Positions 29,601 through 39,699 are shown, numbered from the stretch's first letter. The stretch is 64,000 bases of DNA from Pseudomonas sp. MUP55 (GCF_034043515.1 NZ_CP138214.1:4774001-4838000); one strand, 5' to 3'. The notes: generated by a model not told the origin, from the letters alone. Made by a program: numbers and translations.

Positions 29601-31217
29601 ATGCAACGTTCAGCACTTCTCGCATTCATCGGTGCGACGCTATTGTTTTCGGTCGGCAATGCTGCGGCAGCAGGAGATATAACTCAGGGCAATGAAATGA
29701 ATGGCCTTTTGCGGATGCTATATAACGCCGCAAGTGAATGGTCACCACGGCTCCAGGGCTATGCACTAACATTACTGAGCTCCCTTGCACTAATTCAGCT
29801 GGTATGGACGTTCATGCCTCTAGTCATGAAACAAACTGACTTAGGCGAGATTGCCGGTGAGTTAATCCGCTTCTTCATGGCAGTCGGCTTTTTCTACGCC
29901 ATTATTGAGCATTCCGTTCCGTGGGCGACAGCAGTAGTTAATAGTTTCCGGGAAGCGGCGGGCACGGCTAGCGGTTTGGGTCAAGCTATTCAGCCGGGTG
30001 ATATGTTCGCAGTGGCTGTCGATTTCTCACGCACTATTGTAGAGGGAATCTCTGTATTCTCTCCGGGTAAAGCGATCCTCATCGCGATTGTTGGCTGTTT
30101 AGTTTTATTATGTTTCGCGTTCATCGCGGCATTCATGTTTGTGACGCTAGTAGAGTCGTATGTCATCATCAACGCCTCCGTACTGTTCTTTGGTTTTGGT
30201 GGTTCACAGTGGACACGCGACTTTGCTATAGCTCCGCTCCGCTTCGTTATTGCAGTTGGCGCTAAGCTGTTCGTCCTAACGTTGATCGTAGGAATTATCG
30301 TCACGTCAGCGAAGTCGTGGTTAGCAGCGTATACCAACGACGAAGCGTCTTTGATGACATTGGCAGGCTTGGCTCTTGTATGCGCTTATCTGACTAAAAC
30401 TATCCCCGAATTGATCGGCGGGATGATTAGTGGCACGTCTATGGGCGGCGGATCGGCAATCGGTGGTATGGCGGCGGCTGGAGCCGCTGGTGCAGCGGCG
30501 GCTATTGCAACCATCTCAACAGCAGGTGCCGCAGCTCCAGCGGCAGCGGCAGCGGCGATTGGCGCGGGCGGGACAAGTGCAGGCGCGGCCGGTACCGCTG
30601 GCGGTCTTGCGGGCTCGCTCAACTCCAGCATGGCCGCCGGTGCTACCTCGGCCGGTGGCGCGACGACCTCTGCCGGAGGCATGGCGTCATCCGCAGGCGT
30701 TGGCACCAGTACCGGTGGCGGGGCCGCCGCTAAGGGTGCAAGTTCGGCCGGTTCGCGTGTAGGCGGCAGCACTGCTAATTCGGCACAATCACCTTCACCT
30801 TCACCTACGCAGCCCAGCAGCGGCGTGCAGCAGGCCGCCAGACAGGCTGGAAAGGCTGCTCAGGGCAACGACGACAAAGACCCGCAGGCAACACCAAATG
30901 GGGGATTTGTCAGCGCCGGTAACGCGCTTTCGCAGTCGACCAATGGCGGAGCAAAGATGCTCGGCGTGATGGCCTCGATGGCAGTGCCGGGTATGGAGAA
31001 TGCGCACGCCTTGTCTCTAGGTGCAGGATCTCCGCCACCAGTTCCCGACGATACCAACTCGACCACTCAGGCCAATGGGGCAGAATCGGCCACGGAACCC
31101 ACAGAGGCGGAGTCTAACGTCATCCGTCCAGCCTCGGATGCAAGCCTCGCTACAAGTCGACTAGCCTCGCTCAATGTGCCCGGCACGGCCTCAAACAAAG
31201 ACACCTCGGAGAAATAA
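29601..31217 (+). CDS. trbL: P-type conjugative transfer protein TrbL
   Basis: A 538-residue polytopic inner-membrane protein of the VirB6/TrbL class. It has a signal peptide (about 1-24), five or six membrane segments between 50 and 280, a glycine- and alanine-rich region at about 280-400, and a disordered Ser/Pro/Thr tail. TrbL forms part of the translocation pore of the IncP type IV system. It is preceded by the trbK-like gene and followed by a small membrane protein, all closely spaced. Confidence 0.85.
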   Translation: MQRSALLAFIGATLLFSVGNAAAAGDITQGNEMNGLLRMLYNAASEWSPRLQGYALTLLSSLALIQLVWTFMPLVMKQTDLGEIAGELIRFFMAVGFFYAIIEHSVPWATAVVNSFREAAGTASGLGQAIQPGDMFAVAVDFSRTIVEGISVFSPGKAILIAIVGCLVLLCFAFIAAFMFVTLVESYVIINASVLFFGFGGSQWTRDFAIAPLRFVIAVGAKLFVLTLIVGIIVTSAKSWLAAYTNDEASLMTLAGLALVCAYLTKTIPELIGGMISGTSMGGGSAIGGMAAAGAAGAAAAIATISTAGAAAPAAAAAAIGAGGTSAGAAGTAGGLAGSLNSSMAAGATSAGGATTSAGGMASSAGVGTSTGGGAAAKGASSAGSRVGGSTANSAQSPSPSPTQPSSGVQQAARQAGKAAQGNDDKDPQATPNGGFVSAGNALSQSTNGGAKMLGVMASMAVPGMENAHALSLGAGSPPPVPDDTNSTTQANGAESATEPTEAESNVIRPASDASLATSRLASLNVPGTASNKDTSEK

Positions 31218-31219
31218 CC

Positions 31220-31540
31220 ATGATGGACATACTGATGTTCGCTGGATTCGTAGTATTCGCATCGACGTTCGCCATCGGCATGTGGGCGCTCGGCCGATGG
31301 CTACGTAGCAAGGGCTACGGGCCGCAACTCGATAGGCTGGATCGCCAGTACACGGCCTTGCAGCTTCGAGTAAGCCCGCTCGCCTTGTCGGCTTCCTATC
31401 GCATGTTTGCCGGGGCACAGGCTATGAATCGCCTACCTTTGCTAGGGAGCAAGAATAACGCAGCCCTGAATCAGCAGGCGTTGATGGCCATCCAGGCTGT
31501 ACAGGAAGCACAGAAGCAAGAGACGCCCGGCAAGCGGTGA
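31220..31540 (+). CDS. Small membrane protein downstream of trbL
   Basis: A 106-residue protein with one N-terminal membrane segment (about 4-26) and a soluble helical part rich in Ala and Gln. I do not recognise the family. It starts 2 bases after the trbL stop and is followed by an intrinsic terminator, so it is the last gene of the trbJ operon. Two adjacent Met codons make the exact start uncertain by one residue. Confidence 0.65.
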   Translation: MMDILMFAGFVVFASTFAIGMWALGRWLRSKGYGPQLDRLDRQYTALQLRVSPLALSASYRMFAGAQAMNRLPLLGSKNNAALNQQALMAIQAVQEAQKQETPGKR

Positions 31541-31557
31541 TTGCTGATCTGACCCGC

Positions 31558-31583
31558 AAAACCCCGCCTCTGTGCGGGGTTTT
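31558..31583 (+). terminator. Intrinsic terminator of the trbJ-trbL operon
   Basis: AAAACCCCGC (31558-31567) pairs perfectly with GCGGGGTTTT (31574-31583), 17 bases after the last stop. Confidence 0.9.
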
Positions 31584-31589
31584 GCTTTC

Positions 31590-31985
31590 CAAACGCAGCC
31601 TCTCCTGGTCACGTTGACGTACAGGCTTTGCGTGCTACTCGCGATATTTCATTACGGGGCTAATCCCGACTATGCCGGACAACCAAACGGGCTTCGCCAT
31701 TAGTAATACGCACGCACTTGTCTCAACTCCGTCCGTGCCCCCTGTAGGGCGATGCGCTGCGCTCTGAACGATTTTTTGGCTATGTGCACCCACAGAAATC
31801 ACCGCGCCCTTAAAAAGCATTTTTGACGGCTTCTGCGGCCTTCTGGCAAGCCAAAAAGGGTCTGGAGGCTCCTAGTTCTTCCTTTTTGGTGTCCAGCGGC
31901 CGTAGGCCGACCGGCGAGGCCGGACCGCGCCTAAAGCGCGGGCTGCGCCGCGCAGGGACTGAATATCCTGAATATCCTGCTAGTT
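31590..31985. other. Origin-like non-coding stretch next to the rep iterons
   Basis: No supported gene. From about 31860 to 31980 there is a GC-rich block with several short hairpins (GCGGCCGTAGGCCG, GGCGCGG-type repeats), then a direct repeat GAATATCCTGAATATCCTG at 31961-31979 next to the iterons. AT-rich, GC-rich and hairpin segments beside iterons are how IncQ oriV is built, so this may be the vegetative origin. Confidence 0.4.
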
Positions 31986-32819
31986 CCGGGCGGGTGTGGC
32001 ACGCACCGGGCGTGTGTGAAACGTTTCCGGGCGTGTGTGGCACGCCATCGGGCGGGTGTGAAACGCTCCAGGGGTTGAGAGCACCGCCTTCGTGATGCGA
32101 TCACCATCAAGCATAAGCCCAATCCGCCGTAGGTCTTCAGCATCATCCTTGATCCTCTTTCGCGCATTGCGCATGTTTTGACTTGAGACTTGTCCAGCAA
32201 CCGCCCCAATAACGGTGTCCAGATACCAACCGCCTGCTGGCACTACTTTGTGGCTCAAAACGTGCCGAGCTACTGCTTGGCTGATGCCGTGCTGGAGCCG
32301 GGCTATGGGGGCCGGGTCGTAGTAAAGGCTCAGATCATGTTCAAGGAGCATCATCAGTGCAATTCCGAGCCGCACCCGCCATAGGTTGCGCTCTCCTCCT
32401 GACAGAGGATCGGGACGTGTCATAGGTGAAGGGATAACGTGGTCAATCAACCCGCCGATGATGGGAAAATCAAATTGCGGCGTTTCAATTGTGATCGTTG
32501 CAGCCCGAAGTTCGGCTAGCAGCTTTTCGAGCTGTGAGAAGCTGTAGCGGCTATCGGAAAGTGTCTTTCTCACTCGCGCAGGATCTACCAGAAGTTCTAC
32601 GCCACCATCGGAGACAGGCCGCCGACGTTCTGCGCAGTACAGGACCGCTTCCAATACATCCGCGTGTCTCTGCCCTAACCGACCTGCCACGCGGCAGCGT
32701 CCAAATGATGTCTCTGCCCAATCACCTTCGCGCAGCCGCGGGCGCTGGCTAGGCTGATAAAGCATCACTCTGGCCTGTGCGATAGTACTGGTGGGGACCA
32801 CGGAGTTACCACCGCTCAT
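31980..32819 (-). CDS. repC: IncQ-type RepC-like replication initiator
   Basis: A 279-residue protein, the same length class as IncQ RepC, directly downstream of a RepA helicase gene. The middle region looks like a winged-helix initiator (LPSD-free, with RVRLGIALMMLLEHDLSLYYDP and a long helix-turn-helix-like VARHVLSHKV). The C-terminus is a repeated AFHTRPM-ACHTRPE-TFHTRPV stretch, encoded by 20- to 21-base iterons. ATG 32819 has a perfect GGAGGTG site and overlaps the repA stop by 14 bases. The family is assigned by context more than by motif. Confidence 0.65.
   Translation of the reverse strand: MSGGNSVVPTSTIAQARVMLYQPSQRPRLREGDWAETSFGRCRVAGRLGQRHADVLEAVLYCAERRRPVSDGGVELLVDPARVRKTLSDSRYSFSQLEKLLAELRAATITIETPQFDFPIIGGLIDHVIPSPMTRPDPLSGGERNLWRVRLGIALMMLLEHDLSLYYDPAPIARLQHGISQAVARHVLSHKVVPAGGWYLDTVIGAVAGQVSSQNMRNARKRIKDDAEDLRRIGLMLDGDRITKAVLSTPGAFHTRPMACHTRPETFHTRPVRATPARN
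31986..32068. repeat. Four iterons of 20-21 bases inside the repC 3' end
   Basis: Units start at 31986, 32006, 32027 and 32048 with consensus CCGGGCG(G/T)GTGTG(GC/AA)ACG. Units alternate between GGCACG and GAAACG. They encode the last residues of RepC and extend to its stop. Such repeats are binding sites of plasmid initiators. Confidence 0.75.
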
Positions 32820-33684
32820 CGTCACCTCCGTTTGCGACTTGCAGAGGGCTCCCTTTCCTCACTTCCGCCAGTTCAACCGGCACAAGAACGCCGCCTTCCT
32901 GACGCTGGTACCACTGATCGAGCGGGGTGGCATCGTAGTTCTGTTTGCTAACACCAAAACGGACAAAAAAACTGCGCCTGTCATTGCCAATAGGCTGTCG
33001 CTCATAGGTGCGGTCACTTAGTCGCTTTGCTTCGTCCTCGGTCATCTTGGCCACGAAGCCGCACCAACGGGCGTTATCGATAAGAGCTGATGCACCACGC
33101 GCTGCCTGCTGCTGATCGGTTTGCCCATCGCGGGCGCTACCCTTGCTGACATGATGAAGGTACAACACCGATGCTCCCGTGTTGGCAGCAACGTGCTCAA
33201 GCGTAGCGACAAGCCGCGCCATGTCACCGTTGCTATTCTCGTCACGGTCGTGAATCCTGCTGAGTGTGTCCAGTACGATCAACCGGGCACCGGCGCAAAA
33301 ATCGGTGATCCGGGCAAGATGCCGATCATCCATTACGTTCAGCCGCTTACCCATTATTGGCTCGAGGGTAAGGTTTATTGCGATGGATTCACGTGCCTGC
33401 TGATTCAGGTGCCGACCGATGGCATGAATCCGGCGCACCAGTGCGGCTTCTGGGTCTTCTCCTGCAAAGTAGACGACGCGGCCAGCACATGCTGGGGCAA
33501 GCCCTACAAGATCCCCGCCCGCAACGCTGCATGCGATGGCCATTGCAGCTTCCAATGCCCAAAAGCTCTTGCCTGTGGCTCCTGGGGCTACCAACGCTCC
33601 TACTGTTCCAGCAAGAAAACCCGGCCAAATGAAGTCTAGAATGGGAGGCTCGTTCTCGAACGCAGCCCGCAAGTCAATCGCCAC
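32806..33684 (-). CDS. repA: IncQ-type RepA-like replicative helicase
   Basis: A 292-residue RecA-fold ATPase. It follows the order of RSF1010 RepA: DFIWPGFLAGTVGALVAPGATGKS (Walker A around Lys39), VVYFAGEDPEAALVRRIHAIG, LIVLDTLSRIHDRDENSNGDM (Walker B), LYLHHVSKGS, DQQQAARGASALIDNARW, and FFVRFGVSKQNY near the end. It is a hexameric 5'-3' helicase for plasmid replication. It starts with GTG 3 bases after the alpA-like stop and overlaps repC. No RepB primase is seen in the island. Confidence 0.88.
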   Translation of the reverse strand: MAIDLRAAFENEPPILDFIWPGFLAGTVGALVAPGATGKSFWALEAAMAIACSVAGGDLVGLAPACAGRVVYFAGEDPEAALVRRIHAIGRHLNQQARESIAINLTLEPIMGKRLNVMDDRHLARITDFCAGARLIVLDTLSRIHDRDENSNGDMARLVATLEHVAANTGASVLYLHHVSKGSARDGQTDQQQAARGASALIDNARWCGFVAKMTEDEAKRLSDRTYERQPIGNDRRSFFVRFGVSKQNYDATPLDQWYQRQEGGVLVPVELAEVRKGSPLQVANGGDDERW

Positions 33685-33687
33685 AAT

Positions 33688-33918
33688 TCAGGCCCCCATT
33701 CCTGGTCGGGGAGCCGGGCCACTGCCCTTGCATGCATCAATCCATTCTTCGACCTCGCACAGATCCCACACGACCTTGCGGCTACTGAGCGCAATCCGGC
33801 GAGGGAATTTTCCCTGCTTTTCAAAGTTGTAGATCGTGCGCTCGCATAGCGGAATCATTGCCAGCAACTGTTTCTTGCTGATCAGTATTTTGCTCTCTTT
33901 TCTCGATTCTTTTTCCAC
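33688..33918 (-). CDS. AlpA-family DNA-binding regulator (excisionase-like)
   Basis: A 76-residue protein with a winged-helix signature of the AlpA/MerR-like kind: ISKKQLLAMIPLCERTIYNFEKQGKFPRRI, then VVWDLCEVEEWID. Such proteins control integrase expression or act in excision. It starts with GTG at 33918, in a leader homologous to that of trbJ, and is the first gene of an alpA-repA-repC operon. Two 21-base direct repeats lie upstream at 33966-34003. Confidence 0.8.
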   Translation of the reverse strand: MEKESRKESKILISKKQLLAMIPLCERTIYNFEKQGKFPRRIALSSRKVVWDLCEVEEWIDACKGSGPAPRPGMGA

Positions 33919-33965
33919 ACCGAATACCTCATTCCGTCATCACTCGAGGTTCGATTATTGCCCCA

Positions 33966-34003
33966 CATTTCCTGTATTTTCCAGCAAATTTCCTGAATTT
34001 TCC
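33966..34003. promoter_or_regulatory. Two 21-base direct repeats upstream of the alpA-like gene
   Basis: ATTTCCTGTATTTTCC and ATTTCCTGAATTTTCC are repeated with a 21-base period (two turns), 50-85 bases before the GTG. They look like operator sites for AlpA or the integrase. Confidence 0.55.
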
Positions 34004-34117
34004 CATCAAAATCAATAAGTTAACTGTCCGACTAACGTCTAGTTTCGGGACAGACGCAGCCACGCAATGTCTTGTTTTATCGGCAGTTTTATTAACGAAA
34101 TTCGGTAGAAAAAAAGT

Positions 34118-34142
34118 GTCCCTAAAACGCCTATTTCGGGAC
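34118..34142. promoter_or_regulatory. Imperfect palindrome between integrase and alpA
   Basis: GTCCCTAAA and TTTCGGGAC form an inverted repeat; a further TTTCGGGAC occurs at about 34044. It is a possible binding site in the 294-base space between the integrase stop and alpA. A 95-codon frame across this space has no support. Confidence 0.35.
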
Positions 34143-34143
34143 G

Positions 34144-34166
34144 AAAAAAAACCCACCGAAGTGGGT
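34144..34166 (-). terminator. Terminator of the integrase gene
   Basis: On the minus strand ACCCAC and GTGGGT pair around TTCG and are followed by eight T residues, 46 bases after the integrase stop. Confidence 0.85.
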
Positions 34167-34212
34167 ATTTCGCCACAAACACGCGTGTTCTGTTTGGCCA
34201 AGAGGCTCAGAA

Positions 34213-35421
34213 TCAATCCGCTACACGAGGTTTTTTAAGCGTCCACTCGTCAATCATGTCCGCCCAATCCTGCAACATCGCACGGCGCTGATCCCGGTAC
34301 TCGGCTTTGTTGTAGACGGCGCGCACACCTTTCTGCTCGTGCGCGAGGCACTTCTCGATCCAGTCGGAGTTGTAGCCCGCCTCATGCAACAGCGTGCTGG
34401 CCGTGCGCCGCAGGTCGTGGGGACCGAACTTGCCTAGTGGCACACCTTCCTTTTGAGCAAGGCGATAGGTGAGCGTCAGTACCTGATTGATCGTGGCCGC
34501 ACTCATTGGTAAATCGGAGTCGTAGCGTGACGGCAGAACGTAGTCTGAACCTCCTGCCAAGGTTTTCAACGCGATGAAGAAATCCAATGCCTGCTGGGAC
34601 AGAAACACCAAATGAGAGTTACGACGCTTCATCCTCTCTTTGGGAATCGTCCATAGCGCCTCGCTGAAATTGATCTCACTCCACGTCGCGTTGGTCAGTT
34701 CGCTCTTGCGTACCATCGTCAGCAAGAGAAGTTTGGCCGCTGCGCGGACCGAAGTAGCGGTACCGATTCTGTCCATGTACTGGTACATCAGCGCGATTTC
34801 ATCAGGCGTCAACGCACGGTCGCGTGGCTCAAATTTCGCGATGCTGGCAGGCCGTACCAGATCTGCCGGGTTTTCAACCTTCTGACCACGCTCAATGGCC
34901 CATCGGAACACCTGCATGACGATCTCACGTGAGTGAACCGCAGTTGCGGGTGCCCCCCGCTCGACTATCGCGTCTGTTAACGTTCGCAGGTCCTCGTGGT
35001 TTATTTCTGCCAGCTTCTGGTTGCCAAACTGTGGTTTCAACTCGCGCTCATAGACTGAGCGGCGCATATCTCGTGTCGAGTCCGCCATCTGATAGCCGCG
35101 CAGCCATTTTTCAGCCCAATCATCAAAGGTCTCAGCACCCTTCGTGCGCGCCTTCGCACGCGCCTTCTCCTTAGCTGGCGACTTACCTGCGGCGATCATC
35201 TTCTTCGCCTCCCCTAGCCGCTCACGTGCCTCTGCCAGGGTGATCCCGCCCAAGCCATAACGACCGAAGGTGACGGTCTCCTGCCGGCCATTGATGGAGT
35301 AGTTGTAGCGAAAGGAGATTGAGCCGGCCGGTGTAACCGCCACGTACAAGCCATCTCGGTCAATCACCTTGTAGAGCTTGTCTTGGGGTTTGAGATTTCG
35401 AAGCTTGGTATCAGTGAGCAT
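34213..35421 (-). CDS. int: P4-type tyrosine recombinase (island integrase)
   Basis: A 402-residue integrase. The N-terminal DUF4102-type arm-binding domain (MLTDTKLRNLKPQDKLYK) is followed by a core-binding domain (about 100-190) and a catalytic domain with Arg238 (MVRKSEL), His335-x-x-Arg338 (HDLRRTAS), His361 and Tyr370. All catalytic residues are present. It inserts the island into the 3' end of guaA, which lies 300 bases away. I start at ATG 35421, where the family start is; an in-frame ATG exists at 35439. Confidence 0.93.
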   Translation of the reverse strand: MLTDTKLRNLKPQDKLYKVIDRDGLYVAVTPAGSISFRYNYSINGRQETVTFGRYGLGGITLAEARERLGEAKKMIAAGKSPAKEKARAKARTKGAETFDDWAEKWLRGYQMADSTRDMRRSVYERELKPQFGNQKLAEINHEDLRTLTDAIVERGAPATAVHSREIVMQVFRWAIERGQKVENPADLVRPASIAKFEPRDRALTPDEIALMYQYMDRIGTATSVRAAAKLLLLTMVRKSELTNATWSEINFSEALWTIPKERMKRRNSHLVFLSQQALDFFIALKTLAGGSDYVLPSRYDSDLPMSAATINQVLTLTYRLAQKEGVPLGKFGPHDLRRTASTLLHEAGYNSDWIEKCLAHEQKGVRAVYNKAEYRDQRRAMLQDWADMIDEWTLKKPRVAD

Positions 35422-35445
35422 GGCTTCCACTATTTCCATGAAAAA

Positions 35446-35596
35446 ATACCATGCGTAGAGAAGCGCAGAAAAACGGCGCCTAACCCCAGTAAAACCGGGC
35501 CTTCCGCACTACTTGATACCATGAAGCGCCTAAGCTAATCGACATGGTATTAAGCGCCACACATGGCATTGAAGACAGTTGATACCCCGTACCATG
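35446..35596. promoter_or_regulatory. Probable integrase arm-type sites
   Basis: ATACCATG at 35446-35453 and 35516-35523, inverted CATGGTAT at 35543-35550, a one-mismatch CATGGCAT at 35562-35569, and GTACCATG at 35589-35596. The same motif occurs near the other island end at 18378. An AAGCGCC also recurs twice. No gene is seen in 35422-35728. Confidence 0.55.
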
Positions 35597-35661
35597 CCAC
35601 ATAAACACCGTGCTTGGCGATGCAGAACACTACCTGAACTTGCCAGACCTAAAAAGCCAAA

Positions 35662-35682
35662 AGCCCGCAATTACGCGGGCTC
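35662..35682 (-). terminator. guaA terminator, carried by the island end
   Basis: On the minus strand AGCCCGC pairs with GCGGGCT, followed by TTTTGGCTTTTT. It is about 50 bases after the guaA stop. A nearly identical hairpin exists at 18243-18262 beyond the other island end. Confidence 0.85.
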
Positions 35683-35727
35683 CAGGGTATTTCTTGCTAG
35701 ATTGTGCCGGGCAGTGCCGGACGTAGG

Positions 35728-35740
35728 ATCATTCCCACTC
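35728..35740. repeat. Right attachment core (attR) within the guaA 3' end
   Basis: ATCATTCCCACTC includes the guaA stop (35729-35731) and its codons for Glu and Trp. It is identical to 18305-18317. Integration at this point keeps the guaA reading frame intact. Confidence 0.88.
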
Positions 35741-37306
35741 AATCGTCGCCGGCGGCTTGCTCGACACGTCATACGTCACGCGCGAAATGCCTTCGATTTC
35801 ATTGATGATACGGCCGCTGACGGTCTCCAGCAGTTCGTACGGCAGGTGTGCCCAGCGGGCGGTCATGAAGTCGATGGTTTCCACCGCGCGCAGGGCCACG
35901 ACCCACGCGTAGCGACGGCCATCGCCTACGACGCCTACGGATTTCACCGGCTGGAACACCACGAACGCCTGGCTGACTTTGTGGTACCAGTCGGCCTTGC
36001 GCAGTTCTTCGATGAAGATGTGGTCGGCGCGACGCAGCAGGTCGGCGTATTCCTTCTTCACTTCACCCAGGATGCGCACACCCAGGCCCGGGCCCGGGAA
36101 TGGGTGGCGGTAGACCATGTCGTACGGCAGGCCCAGTTCCAGGCCCAGACGGCGGACTTCGTCCTTGAACAGTTCGCGCAGCGGTTCTACCAGCTTGAGG
36201 TTCATTTCCTCAGGCAGGCCACCCACGTTGTGGTGGGACTTGATCACGTGGGCCTTGCCGCTCTTGGCGCCGGCCGACTCGATCACGTCGGGGTAGATGG
36301 TGCCCTGGGCGAGGTACTTGATGTTGTCCAGTTTGTTGGACTGGGCATCGAACACGTCGATGAAGGTGCGGCCGATAATCTTGCGCTTCTTCTCCGGGTC
36401 GGACTCGCCGGCCAGGTTGTTGAGGAACTGCTCCTCGGCGTTGGCGCGGATCACCTTGACGCCCATGTTCTCGGCGAACATGGCCATCACTTGCTCACCT
36501 TCGTGCAGGCGCAGCAGGCCGTTGTCGACGAAGACGCAGGTCAGTTGGTCGCCGATAGCCTTGTGCAGCAGGGCAGCAACCACCGAGGAGTCAACGCCGC
36601 CGGACAGGCCGAGCAGGACGTTATCGGTGCCGACTTGGGCACGCACTTGAGCGATGGCGTCTTCAGCGATTTTGGACGGGGTCCACAGCGCTTCACACTC
36701 GCAGATGTCGAGGATGAAGCGCGACAGGATGCGCCCGCCTTGCTTGGTGTGGGTCACTTCCGGGTGGAACTGCACGCCGTAGTAACGACGCTCGTCGCTG
36801 AACATGCCGGCGATCGGGCAGCTCGGGGTGCTGGCCAGGATGTGGAAGTCTTCCGGCATCTTGGTGACCTTGTCACCGTGGCTCATCCATACGTCGAGGC
36901 CGAACAGGCCGTCGGCGTCGATGTGGTCTTCGATGCCGTCCAGCAGGCGGCTCTTGCCGACCACGTCGACCCGCGCATAACCGAATTCGCGCAGCTCGGA
37001 GCCTTCAACCTTGCCGCCCAGTTGCTCGGCCATGGTCTGCATGCCGTAGCAGATGCCGAAGACCGGCACGCCCAGGTCGAACACCGCTTGCGGGCAGCGC
37101 GGGCTGTTGGCTTCGTGCACGGACTCGGGGCCACCGGCCAGGATGACGCCTTTGGGTGCGAATTCGCGGATCGCTTCGTCATCCATGTCGAACGGGTGCA
37201 GTTCGCAGTACACGCCGATTTCACGCACGCGGCGGGCGATCAGTTGGGTGTACTGGGAACCGAAGTCGAGGATCAGGATGCGGTGGGCGTGAATGTCGAG
37301 GGCCAT
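35729..37306 (-). CDS. guaA: GMP synthase (glutamine-hydrolysing)
   Basis: A 525-residue cytoplasmic enzyme that aminates XMP to GMP. The N-terminal class I amidotransferase has Cys86 (FGICYGMQ). The ATP-pyrophosphatase P-loop GLSGGVDSS lies near residue 235, and the C-terminal dimerisation domain ends TIEWE. It is the second gene of the guaBA operon, 81 bases after guaB. Its last codons are the integration site of the island, yet the protein end is the normal one. Confidence 0.98.
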   Translation of the reverse strand: MALDIHAHRILILDFGSQYTQLIARRVREIGVYCELHPFDMDDEAIREFAPKGVILAGGPESVHEANSPRCPQAVFDLGVPVFGICYGMQTMAEQLGGKVEGSELREFGYARVDVVGKSRLLDGIEDHIDADGLFGLDVWMSHGDKVTKMPEDFHILASTPSCPIAGMFSDERRYYGVQFHPEVTHTKQGGRILSRFILDICECEALWTPSKIAEDAIAQVRAQVGTDNVLLGLSGGVDSSVVAALLHKAIGDQLTCVFVDNGLLRLHEGEQVMAMFAENMGVKVIRANAEEQFLNNLAGESDPEKKRKIIGRTFIDVFDAQSNKLDNIKYLAQGTIYPDVIESAGAKSGKAHVIKSHHNVGGLPEEMNLKLVEPLRELFKDEVRRLGLELGLPYDMVYRHPFPGPGLGVRILGEVKKEYADLLRRADHIFIEELRKADWYHKVSQAFVVFQPVKSVGVVGDGRRYAWVVALRAVETIDFMTARWAHLPYELLETVSGRIINEIEGISRVTYDVSSKPPATIEWE

Positions 37307-37387
37307 GAGGTCAGTCTCGTCTAATGAATCAGAAACAACTCGGGGCTGAAAGAACAGCCCCGGTTACTTAACGTTTTGCTGGAAGCC

Positions 37388-39120
<1,733 letters not shown>

Positions 39121-39122
39121 GT

Positions 39123-39671
39123 TCAAAGCTCGACTTTGACCCAAGCGATCTTCTGGTCCAGCCAGTCGGCGAATTCATCGATGAAGCTTTGCTTGAACCC
39201 CGCCTCCGCCCAGTTGTTGAAGATAAACCCCAAGTTGGAGAACCCACACTCCTGCAGGAACAGGAAGCCGTTGATGTCGTCTTCATGCCCACACAGCGGG
39301 CAGGTGAAGTTGTCGGTGTGGCCGGGCATCCAGTCTTCCAGGCTTTCGAACAGGGCTTCACCGACTTCCTTGCGGCATTGCGGGCAGCCCGCTTCTTCAA
39401 GAAAGCCTTTGGCCGGCGTATAGATGCAGCGTTTGTAGATGATTTCCAGGCCATTGACCGGTTCGTTGAACGGCAGCGCCTCAGGGTGCAGCACCACCGC
39501 ACGGGCGCCGTCGGCCAGGGCGTAGGCCATGCGGTTGCCGGTACGGCCGCAGGTGGTCAGTTCTTCCTTGATGATGTTCTTGCGCACCAGCCAGCGCACG
39601 ATTGCCCGCGCGCGGGGCTCGTGGACCGGCAAGGTGGAGATTTTCGGGACAAGGATGCTTTGGGAATTCAT
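39123..39671 (-). CDS. Conserved zinc-ribbon-like protein of unknown function
   Basis: A 182-residue soluble protein. Two cysteine pairs, Cys96/Cys99 (GCPQCRKE) and Cys124/Cys127 (TCPLCGHE), should form a zinc ribbon. No catalytic motif is visible. Database entries for similar pseudomonad proteins are often labelled as sugar ABC transporter ATPase, which the sequence does not support because there is no Walker motif. The gene stands alone between a REP cluster and a REPIN. Confidence 0.7.
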   Translation of the reverse strand: MNSQSILVPKISTLPVHEPRARAIVRWLVRKNIIKEELTTCGRTGNRMAYALADGARAVVLHPEALPFNEPVNGLEIIYKRCIYTPAKGFLEEAGCPQCRKEVGEALFESLEDWMPGHTDNFTCPLCGHEDDINGFLFLQECGFSNLGFIFNNWAEAGFKQSFIDEFADWLDQKIAWVKVEL

Positions 39672-39699
39672 GAGAGTCCTGCGGTGTGGCTGCTGACGC

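Noticed and set aside
31810..32043. A minus-strand frame with HTP repeats downstream of repC
   Set aside because: It is the iteron array read in another frame; the 20-base first interval shifts the frame. No start signal.
33929..34216. 95-codon frame between integrase and alpA
   Set aside because: It spans operator-like repeats and the integrase terminator and has no recognisable product.
39123..39671. Sugar ABC transporter ATPase, a name often attached to this protein type
   Set aside because: No Walker A, Walker B or ABC signature; only two CxxC pairs.
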